DNA from: Cyanophora paradoxa
Lineage: Eukaryota > Glaucocystophyceae > Cyanophorales > Cyanophoraceae
Assembly: GCA_004431415.1 (NCBI GenBank)
Contig: QPMI01000629.1
Location: 1-64,000, forward strand
Reading direction: 5' to 3'
DNA: 64,000 nt
Shown here piece after piece: positions 9,591 to 18,825 of this stretch (position 1 is the first letter of the stretch; the number at the start of each line of letters is the position of its first letter). The notes below the pieces were generated by a model. The model saw only the letters and a program-made list of their open reading frames with translations, was not told the origin of the DNA and did no database searches. The translations under genes were made by a program, and so were the position numbers.

Positions 9591-11634
9591 GTTTGTATCA
9601 TTTTTTATCACGAATAGTGAAAGAATATTAGTAAGTTCGCCTTCATCAATGTATCCCTGTTCTTCTAAATAATCTTCCGTTACCACTCTTGAAATATCTT
9701 CATTGTGTATATTTTTGGCGCTTGCTCTTTGATTGATTTCTAATAAACCTTCACCAACTCCGCCATTATAATTTGTTTTTATCCATGCTACCTCACATCT
9801 TCTATAATCATCTCGATCTCCTATAAAAGTATTAGGTAAAAGACGCTGCCGACTAAATACTAATTTGGGTCTCGATTGGTCAAAGTCGCTAACATCTGTT
9901 ACATTAATTTGTATTGCTGCGTCTTTGTTATCGCAACTATTTGGATCTAATGGAAGTGACGGTAGCGGAGGTAATACATTTGTCATCTCGATATCCTCAG
10001 GATAGTAGCTTGTTAAATAAATTCCGGGTTTCGTCTCATACAGACCAAAATTACCACTAATTGGTAAAATGCCTTCTCTTCTGGTGGTCTAATGTATAAT
10101 TCGGCTTCCATTCCTGTGCCTGCCTCTATTCCCATGCGATTAAGGTAGTGGTCATTTAATTGTAATCTTTCTTCTATGTTAATATTTCTATAAAGACTTA
10201 CGCCATGTTGGAAATCTGTTAATACATTTCCTGCGGATGCGAAAGTAGGTTGCTCATCGATTTCGTCCCAATTATGCCTATGATCTGCTGGTGGAAATTC
10301 AGTAGGTATGTTATCTAAATCTTCCCAATCGTGCCTATGCTCTGTCGGTGGGAATCTTTCCGGTTTGTTTAAAATGTCTTCCCATTCGTGTTCGTGGGGA
10401 TCTGGTGGAATGTGTCGGGTTTGTTAATAATATCCCTCCAATCTACGGTAAAATCGAAAAATCCCGGCTGTAATCCATCTGGTAATAACTCTTCATCTGG
10501 TATATGCGGCTGTTCGTAATCTATGTTAGGTGGATTTAATCCATGTGGTAAAAGTTGTTCGTCGTAAGGTTCGTAACGATCATATAACATATGGTTAGGA
10601 TCAAATCCATCCGGCAATTCTTCCACGTCTTCACATTCTTTATGTTCGAGAGGTATAACATTAATATCTGGTGCTAAGAGTTCCTCAGCGGGCGGTTTGT
10701 AATCTTTAAAAACTGGTTTATTATGGACTTTTTCCCAACTAACAAAATGCTGCCCAAACGCAACCGTTTCATCCGCTGTGTATTCTCTTCCTGGTTGTTT
10801 CTTTGGTGTAAGATCTGGTGGATCCCATGGAAGTGGAAAGGGAACCGGAGTAGGTCCGTAATGCTCTATGATCTCTCTTATGGTTTTCTCACTAACGAGC
10901 CGTTCCCCATTTGCATAAACATTACTACCATGAATATTTCGCCATTGTCGGGTTCTAATACCAAGGTCTTTCGTATTGGTTACCAAAGGTAGTAAATGCC
11001 GATCCATTTCGACAAGATCGGGATGTAAATGTATAGCTACTGGTTGACTGGGACTACTGTCGACAGTGATCGAATCTTTTTCTTTGGAAGTATCCGGTGG
11101 AAGAGTGAAACCAAACAGTGCATTAGTGTTTGAATTGGTGACAATGTCCTGTGGGTAAATATTATTGGTGTAGCGAATCTGATTCTCTTCACCATGTGGG
11201 GCTACCTGTAATATCTGAGGGATTTGTGTAATCGCATTTGATCCTTCATTATAGATTCTCAAACCGCTACGATGAACTCCCTTCTCATCCTGGACATTAA
11301 AAACCAAACGTCCGCTATCATAACGTGTGGGAATATCGGGATGCGTTCCACTTGCTTTAAGTTTCCGTGGTCTCCTTCTTGTTGCCTTGATCTCCGCAAC
11401 CGCGTTTTTTTTTACATTCCCCAAACTGAAAGCTATACTTACATCTTCTTTTTCTGGGTCTGTTTGATTCACTGTTAAAGCATGAATTCTGGGATGCGTC
11501 TTACTGGGTTTATCGGCGCTCTGATCAATTGACGCCGACCCTTTAATGGTGATATTATCAAAGTTAACATGTTTAGTGTTTCCTTTACCACTACCTGTTA
11601 TGGTTTGTAAATTTGCTGGATAATTGAAACTCAT

Positions 11635-11683
11635 CCCTGGTTACTCTAATAATAGAGATTTATTAAATTTCAATAAAGTAAAG
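11635..11683. promoter_or_regulatory. 49-bp divergent promoter region between the large fibre and patatin genes
   Basis: Only 49 bases separate the two ATGs. On the plus side the leader AATAAAGTAAAG runs straight into the patatin ATG. Nearly the same leader (AATAAGGTAAAG) precedes the integrase ATG, so it is probably a viral promoter/initiator element rather than chance AT richness. Confidence 0.5.
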
Positions 11684-13218
11684 ATGCCCTTACGCGTAGT
11701 TTTAGCATTGTCCGGCGGCGGCGCACGTGGTATTATCATAACAAGGTTGTTAAAAGAAATAGAAACAAGAACGGGTAAACGCGTTATTGATTTGGTCGAT
11801 CTTGTAAGTGGAACGTCCACAGGCGGTATTATCGCTATCGGTCTCAATGTGAAAAATCCCGAATTTCCCGATGAACCTAAATTAACAGCTACCGACCTTC
11901 ACAATACTTACCTATATCATCTTCCTCTCATCTTTGCGAATCCGCGGAATATCATAGAGAATGCACTTTTCAATACTAAATATGATGTATCACCATTAGA
12001 AACCGCTATTTCTCTGTGACTGGGGAAGCTCTCATAAAAGATTCACTAAAAGATGTGGTTATTACGACGTTCGACACTGTAAGCATGAAACCAATTTTCA
12101 TAGCAAATGATAATGATTACAAGACTATACCAAGTAAAATAGCGGCACGTTCTACTTCCGCCGCTCCTACATATTTTGCTCCTGTCGATTACAACGGCAT
12201 GTGTCTAATTGATGGTGCTATATCAGGTAACAATAACCCAAGTGTTTGTGGTTATAGTCACGCAAAAAAGATTTATGATAACGATGACGATATTATAGTT
12301 ATTAGCATATCATGTGGTGAGGTTAACGAAACCGACGCACCAAATGTGGGTTACTCTTACGAAAGTGTGAATACCTGGGGTATTCTTTCATGGATTGCTT
12401 CCACCTCAGGGAGTCCATTAATCAATATGCTAATGGCTGCAAGTGAATTATCGGCTCTTGAAAAGATGCAAGAGTTTTTACCATATAATGATGACCAAGG
12501 ATACGCGCGATACTACCGTATCTCTGTGCCGCTTCCGAAAGATATCTTAAACTCCCTCGATGATACTTCTAAGATTCCAGACATGATCGCGGCGACTGAA
12601 ACGTATATACAAGCAAACGACGCCATGATAGATCGACTCTGTGAGTTACTTGTTACAAACTATGAGATTAAGAACCCTGTAAGATCCTATGTATCATCCA
12701 CCCTTAATAACATACCTCCTATCGATGCTAACTGGTATCTTCTATCAGATAATGCGTTTACCGCTTCTTCTGCAAAATTCGGAAAAGAGGCATTTAAAGC
12801 CCGCCCATCATTAACTGGATGGGAAGCGAATGCATCCGCAATTAACGGAGTATGGGAAACGCCTACTGAATATTTGCAAATAGCCTTCCCATATACATTT
12901 GAGGTCGCTTCTATAATTGCATATGGTTCAGGTATAACAACTGCGTTTATTAAGACTTTCAATGTTGCGACATCGCAAGATGATATAACATGGTCATTTA
13001 TCAAATATGAGGGTGTAAATAGAATGTTTGTATGTGAGAATATAAATAATGCTAATAACTCTGGGGATGTATCATATGCTATGGGGTTCCCACTTTCGGT
13101 AAATGATGTATTTTACATAGGTTATCCATTGAGAACACGATATATACGTATTTATCCTTTGGTATATATAAATGCTCCGACTATGAGAGTCGATGTTACG
13201 GGCGCATTTATACGGTAG
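11684..13218 (+). pseudogene. Patatin-like phospholipase fused to an F5/8C (discoidin-like) domain; one frameshift
   Basis: A lipid acyl hydrolase. From the Met at 11684 the first frame shows the oxyanion loop SGGGARG (residues 10-16) and the nucleophile elbow GTSTG with Ser45. After a one-base frame change near 12016 the second frame carries the dyad Asp in LIDGAISGNN (codon at 12211) and the rest of the patatin fold. From about 12750 to the stop the sequence matches the discoidin/F5-8C pattern: FTASSAKFG, ARPSLTGWEA, EYLQIAF, FNVATSQDDITWSF, TRYIRIYP, MRVDVTGA. That fold usually binds glycans or phospholipid head groups, so the enzyme may be held at a membrane or glycocalyx while it cleaves lipids during entry or egress (inference). 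The ORF from 11624 is longer by 20 codons, but those lie in the promoter-like leader. Confidence 0.85.
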
Positions 13219-13775
13219 AAAAACGAGGGATTTTTTTCCGATTTTTTGATTATATATATGTATATGTATATATAATAATATTATTTATTATTTTTTCCAA
13301 ACATTTTGTTCTCGGTCAAACGGCATTACGGAGGTTTTGGTATATATAGTGTAAATATGTCGTGTATATATGGTGTATATATGTCGTGGGAATTTCGGAC
13401 ATTTCAGGACGATGGGGGGATGATTTCAGGACAATGGGGGGATGGTTTCAGGACGATGGGGGGATGGTTTCAGAACAATGGGGGGAAATAGTCAGAACAA
13501 TGGGGGAAATAGTCAGAACGATGGGGGAAGAAACCCAAAGAAACCAAAAATTCCAAGAAATTCATACAAACTGCTATAACTCTTCACCAACTGATCGCCT
13601 TTCAAAACCGCGACCATCGCCGGAATCCTCTTTTCATCCTCTACGCATCTAAGCTACTTCCGGGAACTGGATCGTAGATTTACCCGGGTTTGAGGTGCTG
13701 TATATGTCTCTTTTGAGGTCTGGAAGTCTGTATACCATCTCTGGCTGTTGACCTCTGATAGCTTCTGGGTTCCTG
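13219..13775. other. Non-coding interval between patatin and integrase
   Basis: Convergent gene ends flank it. It begins with a TATA/TGTA-rich stretch (13240-13300), holds a G-rich 22-bp tandem repeat (13406-13530), and then about 240 bases in which I see no gene. Confidence 0.6.
13406..13530 (+). repeat. G-rich 22-bp tandem repeat, six units
   Basis: Units of the type AGGACGATGGGGGGATGGTT follow one another with small changes (AGGAC/AGAAC, GATGG/AAATA). Each unit has a run of five or six G on the plus strand. Four or more regularly spaced G runs could form a G-quadruplex. Confidence 0.85.
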
Positions 13776-15053
13776 CTATGACCAACTTCTTAATTTCACG
13801 CTCCGCCTTCCTTTCTTCTTAGTTCTGGCTTGTGTTAGCGGTTCTTCTGGGACATCATCCGCTTTTTCGATGCCTTCCTTTCGTATCGCCGCATCCACAC
13901 GCGCTTCTTCTTTGGCTTGTTCTAATGCATCACCTGTGGGCGCCTCATGATACTCTACACCTTTGATAGGTAACAGTTCGTGGAAAGCAAACCTTCCATC
14001 GACCAATTCACCATTCGGATTTCGTAACCGAAACTTAAAACCCTCCCTACCCTCGACAGTATAAACGATCCGCGACCAATTGACACCCTGTTTAGCGAAT
14101 GGGTTCTTTTCTATTCTCACCCGCACAAACATACCCTTTTGAATACCGTCTAAGTAAGCCATCGACTTCTTAAACTTCTCGTCTTCTAAACCTATGATCT
14201 CTCTATAATGCTCATCTGTGGTTTCTGCGGGTTTTCTCTTAGTCGCTGAATGAACAGTATGATTATAATTATACTCAATGTCACCCAATACATCGAAAAA
14301 TCGCGCTGTGTTGTTTGCTATGCAATAGTTCGTAATAAGCCGCTTGATCTGCTTGTTAAACGCTTCAATTCTACCCTGACTACGATGATCTGCGACATCG
14401 CTAATCTGATGATCGATGAACTTCTTAGCAAGGTAGTTAGTGAACACCGTATTCGTAAATTCGCTCCCGCTATCACTTTGGACGCGTGCGATAGGTCGAG
14501 GGACTCTCTTTTGTAGCTGTTCGAAAGCGGCAAGAGTCGTAATAGCGCTCTTATCTCTCATCGGAATAATATAACCTGTTCTAAGCGTTGATTCCATCGC
14601 GGACATAAACGTATCGTATCCGTCATTTTGCTTCTTATAAGCCGGGAAAAACAGAAGATCTATAACATAGGTATCGAGAGGTTGCCTAATTGGTATCATC
14701 GGGTCTCTCTTTCTTGAAAGGGTAGGCGCGTTAATCTGAACGACTTCCTGTTTATCATACCATTCTTTCATCTTCTTATAGTCTTCATCTGGTAACTCCT
14801 TCCTCATAGCTCCGAAACCCTTGTATCCGGTGCGCGGATCGTAAAACTTCTTAGCAATCTTAGATTCTTTCGTTACAGTATCAGTAGGCAATGCCTCCGG
14901 GATCAGTTCTTTAACTATCTCAGACTTCTTTAAAATTCGTGTGTTTTTCTGTTCTATCGGAATGGTTATAGGTAGCATGTTACCCTGATCTTCTTTCATG
15001 CTCTTCTTTACGATCTTTGGAGTGGGTCTTAATCCTATCTGTGCTGACGGCAT
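13776..15053 (-). CDS. int: Retrovirus-type (rve, DD35E) integrase
   Basis: Inserts the element's DNA ends into the host genome. The longest ORF starts at 15095, but I prefer the Met at 15053 (15th codon): it is preceded by AATAAGGTAAAG, the leader also seen before patatin, and it leaves 44 bp to the divergent neighbour. Counting from 15095, the catalytic core has Asp146 in YVIDLLFFP, Asp208 in VQSDSGSEFTN and Glu244 in GRIEAFNKQ, with exactly 35 residues between the last two (DD35E). A C-terminal SH3/chromo-like beta domain follows (GMFVRVRIEKNPF, then NWSRIVYTVEG, then GRFAFHELLPI), then a basic tail. The reading frame is intact. In Polintons the integrase lies near one terminal repeat, as here, where the presumed end is at 16281. 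Confidence 0.9.
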   Translation of the reverse strand: MPSAQIGLRPTPKIVKKSMKEDQGNMLPITIPIEQKNTRILKKSEIVKELIPEALPTDTVTKESKIAKKFYDPRTGYKGFGAMRKELPDEDYKKMKEWYDKQEVVQINAPTLSRKRDPMIPIRQPLDTYVIDLLFFPAYKKQNDGYDTFMSAMESTLRTGYIIPMRDKSAITTLAAFEQLQKRVPRPIARVQSDSGSEFTNTVFTNYLAKKFIDHQISDVADHRSQGRIEAFNKQIKRLITNYCIANNTARFFDVLGDIEYNYNHTVHSATKRKPAETTDEHYREIIGLEDEKFKKSMAYLDGIQKGMFVRVRIEKNPFAKQGVNWSRIVYTVEGREGFKFRLRNPNGELVDGRFAFHELLPIKGVEYHEAPTGDALEQAKEEARVDAAIRKEGIEKADDVPEEPLTQARTKKKGRRSVKLRSWS

Positions 15054-15097
15054 CTTTACCTTATTTCCGTAATTTAATTTTTCTATATAATTCATAA
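15054..15097. promoter_or_regulatory. Divergent promoter region between integrase and AdoMetDC
   Basis: 44 bp between the preferred integrase ATG and the decarboxylase ATG. It holds GTAAAG (minus side) directly before the integrase start and CTATATAATTCATAA directly before the plus-strand ATG. Confidence 0.45.
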
Positions 15098-15499
15098 ATG
15101 AACCATCGGGGCTTCCATGTGATGTTAGATTACAAGTTTTCGAGTCCGCTAATTACGGGAGTGGACAACTTAGAGACCACAACAAAATGGTTAATGCACT
15201 TTTTACAAGATATTATACAAGAACAAGGTATACGAGTAGTTCACAAGCATTACGAGATTTTCGATGGTGGTCTTTCACCTCCGGGTTTTACATTAGTTCT
15301 CCTATTAGATGAGAGTCATTGCACCGCTCATTGTTACTCAGACGAGGGCATGTTAGCCATCGATATATTCAGTTGCGGAAGGGACGCGGAGGGAAAGACA
15401 TGTAATATATCATCGTTAATAGAAGAGAGGATAATAGGTATCTTTGGTGGATCTCCTAATACGGAGAGACATAAAGTATCGAGATTTCCGACACGGTAA
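15098..15499 (+). CDS. speH: S-adenosylmethionine decarboxylase, pyruvoyl-dependent, prokaryotic short class
   Basis: Makes decarboxylated S-adenosylmethionine, the aminopropyl donor for spermidine synthesis. At 133 residues it has the length of the bacterial/archaeal class, not the about 330-residue eukaryotic one. The family pattern is clear: GFHVMLDYKF at the N-terminus, then P.GFTLVLLLDESHCTAH and AIDIFSCG. The self-cleavage site is Glu72-Ser73, whose Ser would become the pyruvoyl group. His78 (+5) and Cys93 (+20) have the same spacing as the processing His68 and catalytic Cys83 of the Thermotoga maritima enzyme. The residue eight before the cleavage Ser is Thr65, a conservative change from Ser55. 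No decarboxylase partner or spermidine synthase lies in the window, so it probably feeds the host pathway. The frame is intact. Confidence 0.85.
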   Translation: MNHRGFHVMLDYKFSSPLITGVDNLETTTKWLMHFLQDIIQEQGIRVVHKHYEIFDGGLSPPGFTLVLLLDESHCTAHCYSDEGMLAIDIFSCGRDAEGKTCNISSLIEERIIGIFGGSPNTERHKVSRFPTR

Positions 15500-16255
15500 T
15501 AAGTGGTAAAAGAAGATGTAACAGGTTAATTAATTGTTTTTCAGTGTGGTGTTACAGGTGTTACAGGTCAATCCCAAAGTTCCAAGCCGCCGACCTCCTC
15601 CTAGGGGAAAGTTTGGGATGAACCTGTAACACCTGTAACACATACCATTATCAGTAAGAACCCATTAAAATAACATAATATCAGTCATAAAATACTATAA
15701 GTAATCATAAAGTATCATCAAGTATCATATATTATCCTTGTTGTATTATACACCCCGCGCTCCATACAGCACATTGTAGCTGTTTTAACACAATCGCGGC
15801 GCCATATCCGCTCCATATATGCTACGCATTTAATCGAGAAAGTACATTTTATTATTTTTCGACGGAATTCCGTTAGAATTTCATACATATTTCTTTTGAT
15901 ACATTTTACATATTTTACATATTATTCATTCACAATGCATACACATATTATTTCCATATCATTATACACGATAATGCGTAATATCACACATAGACAATGC
16001 CCGCGTTTTATCAGGAGGCGTGATATAATTTATCTAAGTTTAAAATCCACCTCAAATACAAGTGATTACGAGAGATAGAGGTAAAATACATCGGAGATAC
16101 GAATACATTAAATTTCAGTAAGGGATACGTTAGTATTATATATGAAATACGCACATAAAAGACAAGAATAAAGGATAAAATACACATAAATTAACGTTAA
16201 ATATGCAAGAAATATAGGTAAATTATAAACAAATTATAATTAAACTTAGCCGAGG
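15500..16255. other. AT-rich subterminal non-coding region of the virus-like element
   Basis: No convincing gene. It contains the hairpin at 15549-15641, a GC-rich patch at 15750-15810, and long AT-rich stretches with short oligo-ACAT/TATT motifs. The composition matches the virus-like part, not the DNA to its right. Confidence 0.6.
15549..15641. terminator. Long hairpin (30-nt arms, 33-nt loop) after the AdoMetDC gene
   Basis: Arms 15549-15578 and 15612-15641 are inverted complements at 28 of 30 positions. Each arm contains a direct doublet (GTGTTACAG, GTTACAG). It lies 50 bases past the decarboxylase stop. Hairpins mark transcript 3' ends in several large DNA virus groups, so 3'-end formation is the simplest reading. 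A replication or packaging role is also possible. Confidence 0.55.
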
Positions 16256-16281
16256 GATAAAACGCGGGCATTGTCTATGTG
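15987..16281. repeat. Perfect 26-nt inverted repeat at the AT-rich/GC-rich boundary; likely element terminus
   Basis: Arms 15987-16012 (CACATAGACAATGCCCGCG...) and 16256-16281 are exact inverted complements separated by 243 bp. Base composition changes abruptly right after 16281. The position next to the integrase gene fits the end of a Polinton-type element, but the matching left terminus is outside the window and no target duplication could be compared. Confidence 0.6.
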
Positions 16282-18222
16282 TCACGCGACTAGCGCAAGA
16301 GGCGTGACCGCTGTCGGGCAGAGCCGAGCTACGTGGCTGCGTTGCGCTTGCGCCGAATCGCGGAGGGGGGGGGCAAGTGGCAGGGGGGGTCCGTAAAAGA
16401 CTTTCGGACTCTCCATTGTGATTGGCTGGGGCGTGCGGCGTCCTCCTACGCGACCGTGCTCGCGCCCGGCCTCACTCTTGCAGTACGGAATGTCTGGCAT
16501 AATGCAAGCATCCACTTCGAACTGGTCTGGTCCGTATATCTGCTCCCTGTGCGTCGCTGGACCTGGTTTTGTCCCGGGTGTTGGTGCCTGTTCCTGGGTC
16601 ACCCTTTGGTCGGACGGGACCGGGCGACATGGTTTCGGGGTCTCCTTGGGATGGGCTGTCAGGATGTACAGCGCGGCCCGGGTTTTGAGGAGGTCGGGAA
16701 AACAGGATTTGCGGTAGGGTTGGGCCCGAAGGAGAGGGACAGGGGAAGTGTTTCTCCCTTCCCCAACTAGTGTTCTGAAGGCGACTCGGTAGACTACAGC
16801 TCAAACACCAGCTCGACATCTCCGGGATCCTCCGGATCCTGCAGTCAGAATCCCGGGATCCTCCTGCAGTCAGCATCCCAGTATCCGATAGGCGAGGAGC
16901 GGGGGACTAGTACTGTTGTCAAGTGTGTACAGTACAAATGCGCATGCGACCGTCGGGCAGGCTTTCCAAAAAAACTAGAGCTTTTCCACAGGGTATCGAT
17001 TGATGCATGCGCAGGGGAGGCACAATCTCCAACTTGGCAACTGCGCATGCGTCTTTCAAAGTTTCACCCTAGTCATGCAGATCAAGACTCTGAGACACAA
17101 ACTGGCTGTATGTTGCAATATTAATATTCGAATTCATCGATTCAATGATTGTTTTTGCATACAAGTCCACACTCACGTGTGGTAGCACTGCCAATGATGG
17201 TCTGGTGCAGCTGCATTCGCATGCGCAGCTTTGGAGTAGGCCGGGCCCTACGTACGACAGGCTGTCGGGCGAAAAGCAGCGGGCTGCGGGCCGCCGCCCG
17301 CCGCGCCCGCGTCCCCGGGGCCCTTCAAGGCTTTCGGCGAGCCGCGCCGCCGCTCCCGGCCCCGGGCGCGGGGCGGGGTCCCCGGGGGTGGCCGGGCTCG
17401 GCGCGGTGGCGCGGCTCCCCTCGCGGGCGGGGGGTTCGCGGGGCTTAACTTGCTGCGGCTCGGGGCAGGGCGTAGGGTAGGGTGGGCGGCGGCTCGGCTC
17501 TCGGGAGAATGATCAGCCGGGAGGGCATCCGATCATCGGATGATCAGCGCGTCGAGCTCGCGCGCCATACTATGATTGAAATTTCCCTGAGGGGAGGTAC
17601 CCGGTGACCGGTCCTGGGTTCAACGGTTCGAATTCGAGCTTCAAGACTTGAGGGAAGATTTTAATTTTCAAACTCTTTCCTGAGGCCCTGAGGGGAGGTT
17701 CGAGCTTGAGGTTCGAGCTCAGCGGCTTTAATTTGAGGGGAGGTTTTTGGGTTGAGCGAAAAGGGTGGGTCCTCGCGGCCCGGCGCGTCTACAAAGCGTG
17801 CGGAATGCTTCTTCTACATCTCGAATGCGTGTCCTATTGCTCTGCGCGCGCGCCGCAGCCTGGGCGCGCGGAAAGTTGCTCGGGTCTGTGCAGGATCGAA
17901 GTTTTGCGTTAACTGGGTCCTCGCGCTCTGGCGCATCTTCGAATTCCGAGCGCGCGCAACGCTTTGTTTACATCTCTTATGCATGTACTTGGGGAAGGAC
18001 CCCCTTCCCCTTCCCCCACTTGGGGGTGTTCGGGTGCCCACCCTAGGCCAAAATGAAATGTCCCGACCTCCCAAAACCCAGGTTTTCTCGCCGGATCCTA
18101 GCAAGCCATGTCCCTAGGAGTCCGGAAACGTGTTCCGGGAGATCCGGATCCCGTCGGGTCGACCAGGAATGAGCAATAACACATTTTCAAAAAAAGTGAT
18201 CTAGCGCCTCACCAAGTGGCGG
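16282..18222. other. GC-rich host DNA without a recognisable gene
   Basis: Open frames here overlap on both strands and lack conserved motifs, so I list none. There are short repeated phrases: CTGAGGGGAGG recurs at about 17587, 17684 and 17690-17745 in a stretch with repeated TTCGAGCTT words, and a dispersed repeat occupies 17770-17905. 17280-17480 is very GC-rich. Confidence 0.5.
17770..17905 (+). repeat. Dispersed repeat copy 1 (~135 bp)
   Basis: Strongly similar to 24882-25015 in the same orientation: both run GTCCTCGCGGCCCGGCGCGT, AAAGCGTGC, AATGCTTCTTCTACATCTC, then GCGCGCGGAAAGTTGCTCGG and GGATCGAAGT. The copies differ by point changes and a few bases of indel, as for an old interspersed element. 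I cannot tell which class. Confidence 0.75.
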
Positions 18223-18430
18223 TTAACTCACTCGGCTTATTTCTCGCGCGGGTAAGACTCTGAGATCTAGATCAGGATCGTATGCTGGAGATATCTGATT
18301 TGAATATACTGCCGGCCGTACACTCTAGGTGACTACAATTGGATGCCTGTAAACGATCAGGGGGCTGCACACGAGGCTAAGGTCTGTGACTAGACCGACA
18401 GCTACGAGGGTGCTGGCCTCTGGGCGCCTC
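18223..18430 (-). repeat. Split direct repeat B, outer copy (208 bp)
   Basis: Same as 18618-18825 at an offset of 395 bp over its whole length. Its plus-strand left edge is TTAACTCACTCGG. It forms the minus-strand right end of the retroelement. Confidence 0.9.
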
Positions 18431-18450
18431 AAGGGACGGTGTGGGCGGGA

Positions 18451-18618
18451 AACGCGAAATTGAGGCGGCTCGGGCGCCGCGCTTGCGTGCGAAAACGCGT
18501 ATGGGTACGCTAGTACAAGTTGACTACCTGAATCAAATTCGGAACTTGAAGTTTAGACTGCGAAACGGGGCTCGAACAGCCGGCTCGCTAACCTCAGTAA
18601 ATCTACTTTACTACCCAT
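18451..18618 (-). repeat. Split direct repeat A, inner copy (168 bp)
   Basis: Matches 23185-23352 throughout (offset 4,734 bp). It abuts the inner B copy at 18618 with one shared base. Confidence 0.9.
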
Positions 18619-18825
18619 TAACTCACTCGGCTTATTTCTCGCGCGGGTAAGACTCTGAGATCTAGATCAGGATCGTATGCTGGAGATATCTGATTTGAAT
18701 ATACTGCCGGCCGTACACTCTAGGTGACTACAATTGGATGCCTGTAAACGATCAGGGGGCTGCACACGAGGCTAAGGTCTGTGACTAGACCGACAGCTAC
18801 GAGGGTGCTGGCCTCTGGGCGCCTC
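18618..18825 (-). repeat. Split direct repeat B, inner copy (208 bp)
   Basis: Same sequence as 18223-18430. It lies just downstream (minus strand) of the RT-RNase H ORF, which reads on into it before stopping. Confidence 0.9.

Larger units (their letters stand above)
7450..11634 (-). pseudogene. Large fibre protein (~1,390 codons) with duplicated modules, HTH repeats and an H-type lectin C-terminus; several frameshifts
   Basis: One long leftward gene, read in successive frames. Residues 1-420 (11634-10369) include DLGIRTRQWRNIHGSNVYANG, a segment typical of phage fibre shafts, and Pro/Glu-rich turns. Then come HRHDW/HRHNW elements and two tandem about 280-residue modules (about 10300-9435 and 9315-8519) sharing QINVTDVSD, EGLLEINQRASAKNIHNE and a YID-E-EL end. 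Next are seven HTHTKAEITDF-type repeats (8010-8345). The last about 75 residues (7700-7450) resemble an H-type lectin domain, ending VTIHYIAVAI. Breaks occur near 10405, 10060, 9320, 8520 and 8455. The 10405 break is one T short in a T run, so the gene may be intact in reality. Its start faces the patatin gene 49 bases away. Predicted to be the main host-recognition fibre. Confidence 0.72.

Noticed and set aside
1-16281. Prophage or bacterial origin because of the phage-like fibres and short decarboxylase
   Set aside because: A Polinton-type polymerase with its N-terminal zinc modules and a DD35E retrovirus-type integrase, TATA-like leaders without ribosome-binding sites, and a eukaryotic neighbour all point to a eukaryotic virus-like element.
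16333-16876. ORFs of 99-145 codons just right of the element boundary
   Set aside because: Several overlap on both strands with Trp/Arg/Pro-rich random-looking products and no motif.
17620-17640. tRNA-like GGTTCGAATTC (B-box-like word)
   Set aside because: No acceptor stem, anticodon arm or A-box partner at the right distance; it is part of a stretch with repeated TTCGAGCTT words.
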